From contig DIXG01000019.1 of assembly GCA_002436005.1 (NCBI GenBank), positions 1 through 40,739 of the forward strand: a stretch of 40,739 bases of DNA, written 5' to 3'. A program made the position numbers and the translations under genes. Of this stretch, positions 33,248 to 40,739 are shown one piece after another. The stretch is from Anaerolineaceae bacterium UBA6086. Lineage in GTDB: Bacteria > Chloroflexota > Anaerolineae > Anaerolineales > Anaerolineaceae. Every line of letters begins with the position of its first letter. Positions within the stretch are counted from its first letter, which is position 1. The notes under the pieces were generated by a model. It was not told where the DNA came from. It made no database searches and was given only the letters and a program-made list of their open reading frames with translations.

Positions 33248-34264
33248 ATGAACAAGATTGATCAGAAATCATCCTTTATGAGTCGATTAACCGAGACTGT
33301 AAACAATCTGTTGATGAGGAATGAAACAGTCCTTGTCCTGATCACGATAGGCTTATCAGTCATTATTGGTTCGATTAATTCCAAGTTCTTTACCATTGGA
33401 ACGATCTATGAAATCTTGCTGGCGACGGTCGTCTGGGGCATTATTGGCATTGGTGTCGGCATTGTAATGATCAGCGGCGGTGTTGATCTCTCGAGTACGA
33501 CCATTGCTATCTTCTCAGCTTACAGTGCTACGAAGATCATGCTTGCCATTAATCCCGACGCACCGCTAATTTTGCTGTTTTTAATCGCGATTGTGATTGG
33601 TGGGTTGTTGGGCTTAGTAAACGGTCTGTTTATTTCACTTTTCAACATCCCTGTATTCTTTGCCACCCTGGCAACAGCGACGATCTACAAAGCGCTCATG
33701 CTTGAATATATTGGCAATATCTATATCACGCCAGCGCAAATGCCGCAAGCAGCATTAGATTTCTCAAGGACTTATGTGCTCGGCGGATTGCATGTTTCAG
33801 TTTTGTTGATGTTTGCGCTGCTCATTCTGTCGTATATCATCTTGCGATACACGATCGTCGGCCGCGGTGTCTATGCATTGGGCGGCGCGCCAGAATCAGC
33901 GGCACGCATTGGATATAAGCTGAATCGCTTGAAATTGAGCATTTATATTTACTCCGGCATGATGTATGCCATTGGCGGTGTGGTTTATGTCTGCAACAGT
34001 CGATTGGCGGACCCTTACGATTTGATGGATTCGCGATTGACTGTCATTGCAGCAGTGGTTTTGGGTGGCTTTAGCCTGACAGGCGGCAAGGGCAGCGTGT
34101 GGGGTGTTCTCCTGGGGGCGTTGCTCAGCACGATCATTCGCAACAACCTGATCTTAATCGGCATTTCGTCTGATTGGGCAAACTTTGTGTTTGGTTTGAT
34201 TTTTATTGCTGCAGTGGTGTTGCAGGCTTTCAACACTGCACGAACAAAGAGGCGGACAGCCTAA
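33248..34264 (+). CDS. Sugar ABC transporter permease 1 (CUT2)
   Basis: A 338-residue polytopic membrane protein of the RbsC/XylH family with about eight to ten hydrophobic segments. Family features include GIGVGIVMISGGVDLSSTTIAIFSA, GLVNGLFISLFNIPVFFATLAT, and the coupling-helix segment YALGGAPESAARIGYKLNRLKL, followed by VVLGGFSLTGGKGSVWGVLLGAL. I chose the ATG at 33248; a TTG at 33236 is also in frame. It forms a pair with the next permease, probably a heterodimer. Confidence 0.9.
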   Translation: MNKIDQKSSFMSRLTETVNNLLMRNETVLVLITIGLSVIIGSINSKFFTIGTIYEILLATVVWGIIGIGVGIVMISGGVDLSSTTIAIFSAYSATKIMLAINPDAPLILLFLIAIVIGGLLGLVNGLFISLFNIPVFFATLATATIYKALMLEYIGNIYITPAQMPQAALDFSRTYVLGGLHVSVLLMFALLILSYIILRYTIVGRGVYALGGAPESAARIGYKLNRLKLSIYIYSGMMYAIGGVVYVCNSRLADPYDLMDSRLTVIAAVVLGGFSLTGGKGSVWGVLLGALLSTIIRNNLILIGISSDWANFVFGLIFIAAVVLQAFNTARTKRRTA

Positions 34265-34337
34265 AGAGGAAAAGAAAGCGATCTGGAATATTATTGCACT
34301 CGGGATTGTGCTGTATTCCAGTTACGGAGAGGTTTAT

Positions 34338-35444
34338 ATGAACAGCATAATTTTAAAGATTAAAGACATTTTAGGGTTGGGTGTTAAAGACCCATCCAAA
34401 GTCAAAACAAACCCGCTGACACAAAGAAATGTACAGCTGGTGCTGGCGATTGTCATCTTTTTTGGGATTATGGTGATCAACAGGCCAGATACCTTTTTAT
34501 CGTCGACCAATATAAAATCGATGCTCATCCAGATTTCGGATGTCGGCATTTTTGCCCTGGCAATGGCGTTGACAATGATTGCTGGCGGGATTGATTTATC
34601 TATTGTCAGCCTGGCGAACCTGGTGGCGGTGATAAATGCTGTGCTGTTGAAGGCTGTGATCACAGATACGACATCCAATTCGGCTATTTGGCTCTGGTTG
34701 TTAGTATGCCTTGCCATCGCATTGATTGTTGGGTTTATCGGTGGGGTGATCAACTCTTTCCTGATTGCCAATCTTGGGATCCCACAAATTTTGGCAACAA
34801 TGGCAACCATGAATCTCTATTTAGGGGTTTCTACAATTATCACCGGGGGACGCGGCATCATCGGTTTTCCGCAACAGCTGCTAAATATAGGTTCAGGAGA
34901 TTTTCTCGGCATCCCTTATCCATTCATAATATTCCTGCTTTTTGCAGTGATTATGTATATCTTTTTGCAGAGAACGCCCTATGGAACGAAGTTGCGTCTT
35001 TATGGGTTGAATCAACGGGCAACTTTTTTCTCAGGGATCAATAATAAAAAGGTTATTTACCAAACACATATTCTTGCTTGTATGACAGCAGCTGTGATGG
35101 GACTGTTGATCATGGCGCGCACGAACTCCGCAACAGTAGATTACGGTGGGCAGGTGATCGTGACCACGCTGCTCATCGGTATTCTGAGTGGTGTGGCAGC
35201 CCTGAGCGGTGTTGGAAACGCGATCAGTATTATCCTTGCGCTCTTCCTCAACCAGCTCATTAACAGCGGACTGAATCTTTTGCGTGTCAGTAGCTTTATT
35301 CGAGAGATGGTCCCTGCTGCGCTCTTGATCACCATTATCTCACTGGAATTTGTGTTGTATAGGACAAGAGAGCGACGATTGAACCGCATGGCTCTTAAAC
35401 TAAATCTGGAGAAAGCCAATAACCAAGGAGCAGTCAATGAGTAA
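34338..35444 (+). CDS. Sugar ABC transporter permease 2 (CUT2)
   Basis: A 368-residue permease of the same family as the preceding gene but with a longer cytoplasmic N-terminus. Recognisable segments are AMALTMIAGGIDLSIVSLANLVAV, GVINSFLIANLGIPQILATMATM, and RLYGLNQRATFFSGINNKKV as coupling helix. I chose the ATG at 34338 because ggagagg lies at 34326-34332; the open frame extends back to 34206 inside the first permease gene. The stop overlaps the start of the next gene (ATGAGTAA), which implies translational coupling to the M24-fold protein. Confidence 0.9.
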   Translation: MNSIILKIKDILGLGVKDPSKVKTNPLTQRNVQLVLAIVIFFGIMVINRPDTFLSSTNIKSMLIQISDVGIFALAMALTMIAGGIDLSIVSLANLVAVINAVLLKAVITDTTSNSAIWLWLLVCLAIALIVGFIGGVINSFLIANLGIPQILATMATMNLYLGVSTIITGGRGIIGFPQQLLNIGSGDFLGIPYPFIIFLLFAVIMYIFLQRTPYGTKLRLYGLNQRATFFSGINNKKVIYQTHILACMTAAVMGLLIMARTNSATVDYGGQVIVTTLLIGILSGVAALSGVGNAISIILALFLNQLINSGLNLLRVSSFIREMVPAALLITIISLEFVLYRTRERRLNRMALKLNLEKANNQGAVNE

Positions 35445-36585
35445 TTCACAATATGTTGAAGATACCAGCATCGCAGGACGCCAGCAAGAGATCGAAATTA
35501 AAGTTGGGCGCATCGTCAGGATGCTGGAAGAAGAAGGGTTAGACGGATTATATCTTTCAAAGCAGTCTAACTTTGCCTGGATTACTGCTGGCTCAAGCAA
35601 TATTGTCACCATGTGTACTGAATCGGGTGTGGCGTCGATCCTGGTAACCCGGTCTGGTGAAACTTACGCGATCACAGATGCGGTTGAAGAGCCGCGCATG
35701 AAGGAAGAACAACTGCTTGAAGAACTGGGATTCAAAGTGCTTTCCCAGGCATGGTATGAGCAGAAAAATCAGGCATTTGTTGAGAATATCGTCGGAAGTC
35801 TCGAAAAGGTTGGGTCAGATGTACCTTTTGGAGCTGCCAGGGTGATCCCTGAAAAAATCAACCCTCTTCGGTATTCCTTGACCTACAATGAAATATGCCG
35901 CTACCAATTCCTGGGCGATCACATGAGTAAATCACTGGAAACTTACTTGACGACGCTCAAACCCGGCATGTCCGAGTACGAGATCGCCGGTGGCGTTGCC
36001 AGTGCTATCTGGCCGGATGGCATTGACCAGGTGCTGTTCCTGGTGGCTTCGGATGAGCGGATCCTCAAGCATCGTCACGCCATTCCAACGGGTAAGAAAG
36101 TTAGAAAGAGCGTGATGGTTTCGTGCAATGGGCGCTATAAGGGCTTGATCACAACTACCACAAGAATGGTGCATTTTGGTCAGCCACCTGCAGGTTTGCT
36201 GGAGCAGTTCCGTGTGACCGCTGAGGTTGAAAACAGGATGATTGAAGCCACCAAACCCGGTGTGGACGATCTTGTTGCGCATATGGTTGGCAAACAAGCC
36301 TATGCAGATTTTGGCTATGGCGAGATGTATTATAAGCATCACCAGGGTGGACCACAGGGTTACTATAACCGCAACTATCTTGTTTCAGAAGCAACCCATG
36401 GGATTGTGCAGGTGAATCAGGGTTATTGTTACAACCCGGTCATCGACGACACCAAGGTGGAAGATGCTTTTATTGCCACAGAGAATGGTCCATTGATGAT
36501 TACCAAACCAGTGGTCTTCCCAACGATCACATCCACGGTCAATGGTGTCACCTTTGTTCGTCCCAACATGCTGGTGTTGGATTAG
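35437..36585 (+). CDS. M24 (creatinase/aminopeptidase P-fold) protein lacking metal ligands
   Basis: A 382-residue protein with a creatinase-type N-terminal domain (LEEEGLDGLYLSKQSNFAWITAGSSN) and a C-terminal pita-bread domain from about 165. True metallopeptidases have a DxG and a DxTR motif, a His and two Glu. Here the corresponding segments read VSCNGRYKG and TTTTRM, so both aspartates are lost; the HHQGG histidine region remains and the glutamates are not evident. That points to a metal-free, creatinase-like hydrolase or a non-enzymatic binder. Translational overlap with the permease gene ties it to substrate uptake. An intrinsic terminator follows. Confidence 0.82.
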   Translation: MSNSQYVEDTSIAGRQQEIEIKVGRIVRMLEEEGLDGLYLSKQSNFAWITAGSSNIVTMCTESGVASILVTRSGETYAITDAVEEPRMKEEQLLEELGFKVLSQAWYEQKNQAFVENIVGSLEKVGSDVPFGAARVIPEKINPLRYSLTYNEICRYQFLGDHMSKSLETYLTTLKPGMSEYEIAGGVASAIWPDGIDQVLFLVASDERILKHRHAIPTGKKVRKSVMVSCNGRYKGLITTTTRMVHFGQPPAGLLEQFRVTAEVENRMIEATKPGVDDLVAHMVGKQAYADFGYGEMYYKHHQGGPQGYYNRNYLVSEATHGIVQVNQGYCYNPVIDDTKVEDAFIATENGPLMITKPVVFPTITSTVNGVTFVRPNMLVLD

Positions 36586-36666
36586 TTTTCTGGCAGGCGA
36601 AAGAATCAAAATTTCCGACAATTCGATTTTCCTCCTCTGAAATGAAAACGAATTATATTAATAAAG

Positions 36667-36692
36667 ACTCCCGCTGAAAAACGGGAGTTTTT
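36667..36692 (+). terminator. Intrinsic terminator of the transporter operon
   Basis: actcccg (36667-36673) pairs with cgggagt (36682-36688) around ctgaaaaa, followed by a run of T (36688-36692). It ends the plus-strand transporter operon, in front of the convergent gene at 36729. Confidence 0.88.
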
Positions 36693-36728
36693 GCTATCTT
36701 GACCAGGGGGTAATTCTGGATAAGGCTG

Positions 36729-37742
36729 TTAATCAGAAACAATGTTTGTGTAGTCTATGTCGCAAAAGGGAACATTATTTAGAATCTTTCCTCGACGCCG
36801 ATCCATGAAACTGGCACACCAGGGATCCAGGTTTGAAAGGTCCATACTGCGGTGGATTAGCGTGTAGAGATCAATTTCACGCAGTCGCAGGAAAAGTGGT
36901 ATCTGCTCGAGCCACGTAGGATCAAGGCTGTGTTCCCGCTGATAGCCCTGCCAGAAATTAGTCAGGAAAGCTTTGGCTTCCGCCAGCTTATCAGGTGTTG
37001 TGCAGTCATGAGAGATGGCATAGAACAGCGCCATGGCAACATCATAGATGAACCAGGCATAATGGCAATCATCGAAGTCAAAAAGCGTAATCCGTCCGGC
37101 ATCAGTCACAAAGAAATTGCCCCTGTGAAAATCAGTGTGACACAAGCCATAAGCAGAGGGGTCTTTTGGCAATTGCTGAATGCCGTTGAAGGTGGTGAGA
37201 TACGCAGACAGCACGGATGAGTCGGTCTTGGGCAGATATTTCTTACTTTGCACTGCCATTTGTTGAGAATCATATTCGAGATTGTAACGGGAGAATTTTG
37301 GTTGACTCGGCTTGAAAGCTTTACTGAGGTGATGGAGCTTCCCCATAAAAACACCCATGGCGATGTGCAGGGACGAGTTCCATTGCTCTTTCCTTGGCGG
37401 CTTGCCAGGAGCCTTTTCAAATAGCGTCGTCAGGAAATTAGAACCATCCCTTGATGGAATGACTTCCACTAGGTTTTGGTTGGAGGATGGTAAAACTTGC
37501 GGCACAGACAGGCCGCCCTCAGCCAGATGATTCAAAAATTCCGATTCACCCTGAACAAGATTTGCTGTACGGCGTGAATCATGCCCAATGCGGAGAATGA
37601 ATTCTGTGTCAGTCCTGCGCACCTGATAAATAAAACTTTCAAATCCATCCAGAATGACAGCATCTTGGGGATGGATGGCATATTTACCCAGGGCAGCTTT
37701 GAGCATGTCGTCGGTGAATAGATTTCGGATAAAAGGTTCCAT
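36729..37742 (-). CDS. APH/choline-kinase-family phosphotransferase
   Basis: A 337-residue protein with the aminoglycoside-phosphotransferase fold. The N-terminal lobe has VRRTDTEFILRIGHDSRRT. The catalytic loop is CHTDFHRGNFFVTDAG with Asp and Asn, and the metal site is LFDFDDCHYAWFIYDVAMALFY. These features are typical of homoserine-kinase-II-like or choline-kinase-like members that phosphorylate small hydroxyl compounds; the substrate is unknown. No specific antibiotic resistance is implied. It has a weak ribosome site and lies 32 bases after the CPBP gene on the same strand, so the two may share a transcript. Confidence 0.82.
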   Translation of the reverse strand: MEPFIRNLFTDDMLKAALGKYAIHPQDAVILDGFESFIYQVRRTDTEFILRIGHDSRRTANLVQGESEFLNHLAEGGLSVPQVLPSSNQNLVEVIPSRDGSNFLTTLFEKAPGKPPRKEQWNSSLHIAMGVFMGKLHHLSKAFKPSQPKFSRYNLEYDSQQMAVQSKKYLPKTDSSVLSAYLTTFNGIQQLPKDPSAYGLCHTDFHRGNFFVTDAGRITLFDFDDCHYAWFIYDVAMALFYAISHDCTTPDKLAEAKAFLTNFWQGYQREHSLDPTWLEQIPLFLRLREIDLYTLIHRSMDLSNLDPWCASFMDRRRGKILNNVPFCDIDYTNIVSD

Positions 37743-37774
37743 TTACGCTGTTTCTTTAGGAATTAATGGAGGCT

Positions 37775-38677
37775 TTATCCCCCACCTGCCAGAATCGCGC
37801 CTATCGCCATGAAGGAGAAGATAGCGATATCCTGCAAGAAATGGATAAACCACGGCCAGAAAAACCCCCGGGTTTCCAGCATGCTTTTACTCAGCAGATA
37901 GCCGAGAACAAAAGCCATGATGACGCCAATAATGCCGTAGGGGACGCCATAGAAATGGCCTAAGCCGAAGAAAGTGGCTGTAAGCAAGATGCTGTGCGTC
38001 TTTCCGACGGCTGGTTCCAATGGGGCGAGGAGTGCTGCCCGGTAGTTTAATTCTTCGCTGAAGGCGTTCATGGCAGCAAAAAGCAGCACCACCGGCAGCA
38101 GGGGTAAGGTCGCTAAGAGCGTCCCCAGTGCCGGTCTGCCCGCCACGAAGAGGAAGGTCAGCGTGCCACCTGTGATACAAATTGCCAGCACCCATCCCAG
38201 CTTGGACCAGGGTGTGTTTTCTTTGATCAGAAATTTTTCTTTAGCGGCAGGGGCGCCATAATCACCAAAAGTGAGAAAAAACTTTGCCGTGTTACGGTAG
38301 ATGAGATACAGGATCAGGGTCATGACCAGTGCACCTGCCACCCGTCGCACCTGGATGCCCAGCATGCTCGTGGTAAAGCCTGCCGACTCGGGAAACCAGG
38401 TTTGAAACCATTGAGAATTTCCCAACCGGCCAAAGGCCTCTTCCACAAGAAACAGGGCGAAGATCAAGAAGAAATAGTTCCGCAGCGGCCTTGCCTTCTG
38501 CCAAAAATAGGTGGTGGTTAAGAACAGGATCAGGAGGATCAATTTTGACCAGAGCAACCAGATGGTTGGTGGACCGAAAAATTCCTGCCAGATGATATTG
38601 GGGAGCGTTGAGAGTAACAGGGTGCCAACCCATGCAAAAATGATTGTTAACCTATCAGGTCTGAAAGAATCGGTCAT
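37775..38677 (-). CDS. CPBP-family intramembrane protease
   Basis: A 300-residue membrane protein with about eight hydrophobic helices. The conserved CPBP (Abi/Rce1) motifs are present: EELNYR (Glu-Glu and Arg), FFGLGHF with the histidine, and a last conserved polar helix with WFIHFLQD. Such glutamate-type intramembrane proteases act on membrane peptides or CAAX-like proteins; in bacteria the targets are mostly unknown. The start has aggtga five bases upstream. The neighbouring isoprenylcysteine-methyltransferase-like gene is on the opposite strand; both belong to families known from prenyl-protein processing, though no prenylated protein is evident here. Confidence 0.85.
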   Translation of the reverse strand: MTDSFRPDRLTIIFAWVGTLLLSTLPNIIWQEFFGPPTIWLLWSKLILLILFLTTTYFWQKARPLRNYFFLIFALFLVEEAFGRLGNSQWFQTWFPESAGFTTSMLGIQVRRVAGALVMTLILYLIYRNTAKFFLTFGDYGAPAAKEKFLIKENTPWSKLGWVLAICITGGTLTFLFVAGRPALGTLLATLPLLPVVLLFAAMNAFSEELNYRAALLAPLEPAVGKTHSILLTATFFGLGHFYGVPYGIIGVIMAFVLGYLLSKSMLETRGFFWPWFIHFLQDIAIFSFMAIGAILAGGG

Positions 38678-38871
38678 GATTCACCTACTGTCAATGGTTT
38701 GTCGATATTTATATCATACAATCCAACGTAAATTTAGGTCAACAGTTATTGAAAAGGATGTTGCTCCGAAAATGATAATACGATTCGATCCAAAAATTTT
38801 GTTGTGGTAAGAAGAATTAATCGGGTATATTTCTTGCTTGTGCTATAAATTGTGATCTTTGGATGTGATGG

Positions 38872-39435
38872 ATGCCTTTATTATCTGAATATTTTCCTCT
38901 TATTCTTTATTTTTCTCTTTTCATTGGATTGAAGATCTCTCAACATGCAGTTCTGATCCGCCCAGAATCACATATTCAAAAAGGGTGGGGCGATTGGACG
39001 GTGTGGGGAATTTTACTGCCTTTGTGGCTGGTTTTATTTGGTCCTGTGATGGAGTTTTTGTTTCTTGGTCATCGCCCCGGGTTGTGGCAAATGATTTCTG
39101 GCGGGGGAATATTCATCGCTGCGGGTTTCTTTTCCATCAAAGGTTATTTAGACCTTCAGCAAGGATTTATTCAGGGGATTGAACACGAGGATACCAGCCT
39201 GGTTGTCAGGGGGCTCTATCATGTTATCCGTCATCCCATTTCTCTGGGAAAAATCCTGTTTTGTATTGCTTGCCCAGTCTTTTTGGCGGCGGGCCCTTCA
39301 TGGATCCCAGCATTGATTGGCGTTTTGGGGATCACAATTCGAATTTCGATTGAAGAATCCTATCTTCAGGCACATATTCCGGACTATGAATCCTACAAAG
39401 CCAAAACCTGGGCTTTGATTCCTTATATTTATTAG
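38872..39435 (+). CDS. Isoprenylcysteine carboxyl methyltransferase-like membrane protein
   Basis: A 187-residue membrane protein with about five hydrophobic helices. The C-terminal half shows the ICMT/PEMT signature: RGLYHVIRHPISLGKIL, then SIEESYLQAHIPDYESYKAKTWALIPYIY, which in the family binds S-adenosylmethionine. Bacterial members are poorly characterised and probably methylate lipids or small hydrophobic acceptors. The gene stands alone; the 194 bases upstream, shared with the divergent CPBP gene, show no clear promoter. Confidence 0.78.
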   Translation: MPLLSEYFPLILYFSLFIGLKISQHAVLIRPESHIQKGWGDWTVWGILLPLWLVLFGPVMEFLFLGHRPGLWQMISGGGIFIAAGFFSIKGYLDLQQGFIQGIEHEDTSLVVRGLYHVIRHPISLGKILFCIACPVFLAAGPSWIPALIGVLGITIRISIEESYLQAHIPDYESYKAKTWALIPYIY

Positions 39436-39485
39436 CTTTCCGATCTGGAAAATTTTAGTTGCACTTCGAGCTGGTAAGATCCCGA

Positions 39486-39911
39486 TTAATCTGTGACTGA
39501 TAAAACGCGCAAGAGCACTCTCCTCTGATGCTTGCCGCGGCGATGTTCTGCCAGGTAAACGCCCTGCCAGGTGCCCAAATTTAATTTCCCACTGTCCACG
39601 GGTATGGTCAGGCTGGTGTTGGTGAGGATCGACCGCATATGTGCAGGGGAGTCATCCAGCCCCTCCAGTGTATGCTGATACCAGTTTTGTCCTTCTGGTG
39701 CGATATGCGCCAGGAATTCTTCCATATCCCGTTGGGCTGAGGAATCATAATTCTCGTTAATTACCAGGGAGGCACTGGTGTGCTGAACAAATAAGTAAGC
39801 TATCCCGGTCTGCACATTCCATTGGCGAATTTGCGTGTTAATTAGGGCTGTAAAATCATTAAAACCCTGTCCTACTGTTTCGATCATGAGCGTTTTTGAA
39901 AACCAGTTCAT
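39486..39911 (-). CDS. yjbQ: YjbQ/UPF0047 family protein
   Basis: A 141-residue protein of the UPF0047/YjbQ family: ETVGQGFNDFTALINTQI, AYLFVQHTSASLVINENYD, the QNWYQHTLEGLDDSPAHMRSIL segment with the conserved histidine, and LGTWQGVYLAEHRRG near the end. The family forms trimers; some members have weak thiamine-phosphate synthase activity, but the main role is unsettled. I chose the ATG at 39911, with aaagga upstream, because it gives the usual family length. The open frame extends to 40013 and would add 34 unconserved residues. Confidence 0.9.
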   Translation of the reverse strand: MNWFSKTLMIETVGQGFNDFTALINTQIRQWNVQTGIAYLFVQHTSASLVINENYDSSAQRDMEEFLAHIAPEGQNWYQHTLEGLDDSPAHMRSILTNTSLTIPVDSGKLNLGTWQGVYLAEHRRGKHQRRVLLRVLSVTD

Positions 39912-40103
39912 ATGGGCGGTTCCTTTTGAGTGTATGATAATACCCATTATACTCAGGTCTGACTTCGGTTTTGTGATGGTGATTTTACATCCCTGAGTTG
40001 CTTGGTCGATCATTGATGATTATCCTGATGCTCACAAAGCATGTCTTTTACGCTATAATTATTTTATAGTAATGATTTAGAATTGATATGATGGAGGTAT
40101 GAT

Positions 40104-40343
40104 ATGCGAAAATTTGGAAAATTGTTTTTGGGTGCAGTAATTGGCGGATTGGTGGGCAGCGGGCTGGCATTGTTATTTGCCCCTGAATCAGGCGAAAAAA
40201 CCCGCACTGAGATTGAGGGTTACTTTAAAAATTTCAAAGACGAAATCATTCGGGCAGCTGATGAAAAACGGGCTGAATTGGAAGAACAATTGCAGAAGTT
40301 GCGCTCCGGACAGGATGTTCCGCTCGAAGAGAAAAAGGGTTAG
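40104..40343 (+). CDS. YtxH-like small membrane protein
   Basis: A 79-residue protein with one N-terminal membrane helix (LFLGAVIGGLVGSGLALLFAPESGEKTR) and a charged helical tail that could form a coiled coil (DEKRAELEEQLQKLRSG). The GxxxGxxxALLFAPxSGxxTR pattern is the YtxH/gas-vesicle-GvpP-like family signature; such proteins are often linked to envelope stress, but the function is unclear. The ribosome site tggaggt lies upstream. Confidence 0.85.
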   Translation: MRKFGKLFLGAVIGGLVGSGLALLFAPESGEKTRTEIEGYFKNFKDEIIRAADEKRAELEEQLQKLRSGQDVPLEEKKG

Positions 40344-40378
40344 CTGAATTTGACGTTTTGATGAATAATTTTATGATC

Positions 40379-40405
40379 AGCCTCTGGACTTCCAGGGGCT
40401 TTTTT
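40379..40405 (+). terminator. Intrinsic terminator after the YtxH-like gene
   Basis: agcctctgg (40379-40387) pairs with ccaggggct (40392-40400), with one G-T pair, around actt, and a run of T follows (40400-40405). It separates the YtxH-like gene from the convergent gene at the window end. Confidence 0.8.
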
Positions 40406-40739
40406 ACGGGTATGCGTTTGAGTCGGGTGTAGGTTGGTAAACCGGGTAGCTCTCCTCGGTCACCTCGGGGGTGGGCTCGATAAGTTCAAATTCCGGTAGT
40501 GGGGTGGGTGTCGGCGCAAACTCGACCTCAAGATTCTGAACGTTGGGCGTTAGCGCTGCAGCTTGCGGCATATAGGCAATGTCGTTGACGTAATCAATGC
40601 TCCTCTGGCAGGCACCGGGCTCAAGAAATTGAATGACATTCTCCCAGGTCAGGGGATAATTGTTGGCAATTGCCAGCTGAAGAGCGCTGCCAAGACAGCC
40701 AGGACCTGCGTTGTAGTTCACCAGGGTAAAGCGCCACAG
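40404..40739 (-). CDS. C-terminal part of a lytic-transglycosylase-like protein, partial
   Basis: The frame is open to the window end, so the N-terminus is missing; 111 codons plus the stop are seen. The first residues, LWRFTLVNYNAGPGCLGSAL, match the last helix motif of SLT-type lytic transglycosylases (YNAGPG). The segment to about residue 65 has two cysteines (in PGCLGS and PGACQRS). The tail is rich in Pro, Thr and Glu (FAPTPTPLPEFELIEPTPE and similar), which fits a secreted or surface protein. The catalytic glutamate would lie upstream of the visible part, so the family call rests on one motif. Confidence 0.6.
   Translation of the reverse strand: MWRFTLVNYNAGPGCLGSALQLAIANNYPLTWENVIQFLEPGACQRSIDYVNDIAYMPQAAALTPNVQNLEVEFAPTPTPLPEFELIEPTPEVTEESYPVYQPTPDSNAYP

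Noticed and set aside
36729..37742. Antibiotic-resistance aminoglycoside kinase
   Set aside because: The fold is shared with homoserine-kinase-like and choline-kinase-like proteins, and no motif specific to a resistance enzyme is visible. There is no mobile element nearby.

Overview
The window reads like the chromosome of a member of the Chloroflexota, most likely an Anaerolineae. I infer this from the gene types: receptor-type Ser/Thr kinases of the GMGG(M)A-VYKA type, stand-alone WXG100 proteins beside a three-ATPase FtsK protein, and a CUT2 sugar transporter with a lipoprotein binding protein. No rRNA or marker gene is present, so the assignment is tentative.

Region 1 (1-1830) is the right-hand part of a diversity-generating retroelement (DGR). 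The window opens inside the last codons of a variable target gene (the 3' end of its VR, positions 1-34). A hairpin follows directly, then a DGR-type reverse transcriptase, Avd, and an adenine-rich template repeat (TR, about 1546-1661) that encodes the end of an FGE-sulfatase/C-type-lectin fold. The last 18 bases of the VR, 1-18, are repeated exactly at 1644-1661. A hairpin-rich noncoding stretch follows the TR.

Region 2 (2031-18807) is a type VII (ESX/WXG100-like) secretion locus. It holds three 92-residue WXG100 proteins, and two proteins that share a nearly identical WXG-like N-terminus but end in different cysteine-hydrolase domains (C39-like and CHAP-like). It also holds an unknown 266-residue protein, a membrane Ser/Thr kinase with an outward FGE-sulfatase-like domain, and an EccC/EssC-type ATPase with three nucleotide-binding modules. 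The rest are a ubiquitin-like (YukD/EsaB-type) + FHA protein, a minus-strand WXG100-like protein, a signal peptide-VWA-TM-FHA protein, a PP2C phosphatase and a second membrane Ser/Thr kinase. The kinases, FHA proteins and phosphatase form a complete phospho-signalling circuit around the secretion ATPase. EssB/YukC, EsaA, EccB, EccD, EccE and mycosin genes are not visible.

Region 3 (18901-36692) is a divergent carbohydrate-use cluster controlled by a GntR/HutC regulator. On the minus strand are the regulator, an FGGY kinase, a Gfo/Idh/MocA dehydrogenase, a zinc alcohol dehydrogenase, a cupin-type phosphoglucose isomerase, a D-2-hydroxyacid dehydrogenase, a shikimate-dehydrogenase-like protein and a phosphotriesterase-like hydrolase. 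On the plus strand are a second Gfo/Idh/MocA dehydrogenase, a fucose/arabinose-isomerase-like protein, a CUT2-type sugar ABC transporter (binding protein, ATPase, two permeases) and an M24-fold protein without its metal ligands. Four copies of a palindrome with core TGTAATNACA lie just downstream of -10 boxes at the four promoter regions, so one repressor probably controls the whole set. The substrate is not evident.

Region 4 (36729-40739) holds housekeeping or unrelated genes: an APH-type kinase, a CPBP intramembrane protease, an isoprenylcysteine-methyltransferase-like protein, a YjbQ/UPF0047 protein, a YtxH-like protein, and the 3' end of a gene with a lytic-transglycosylase-like YNAGPG motif. 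I saw no tRNA, rRNA, CRISPR array or insertion sequence.
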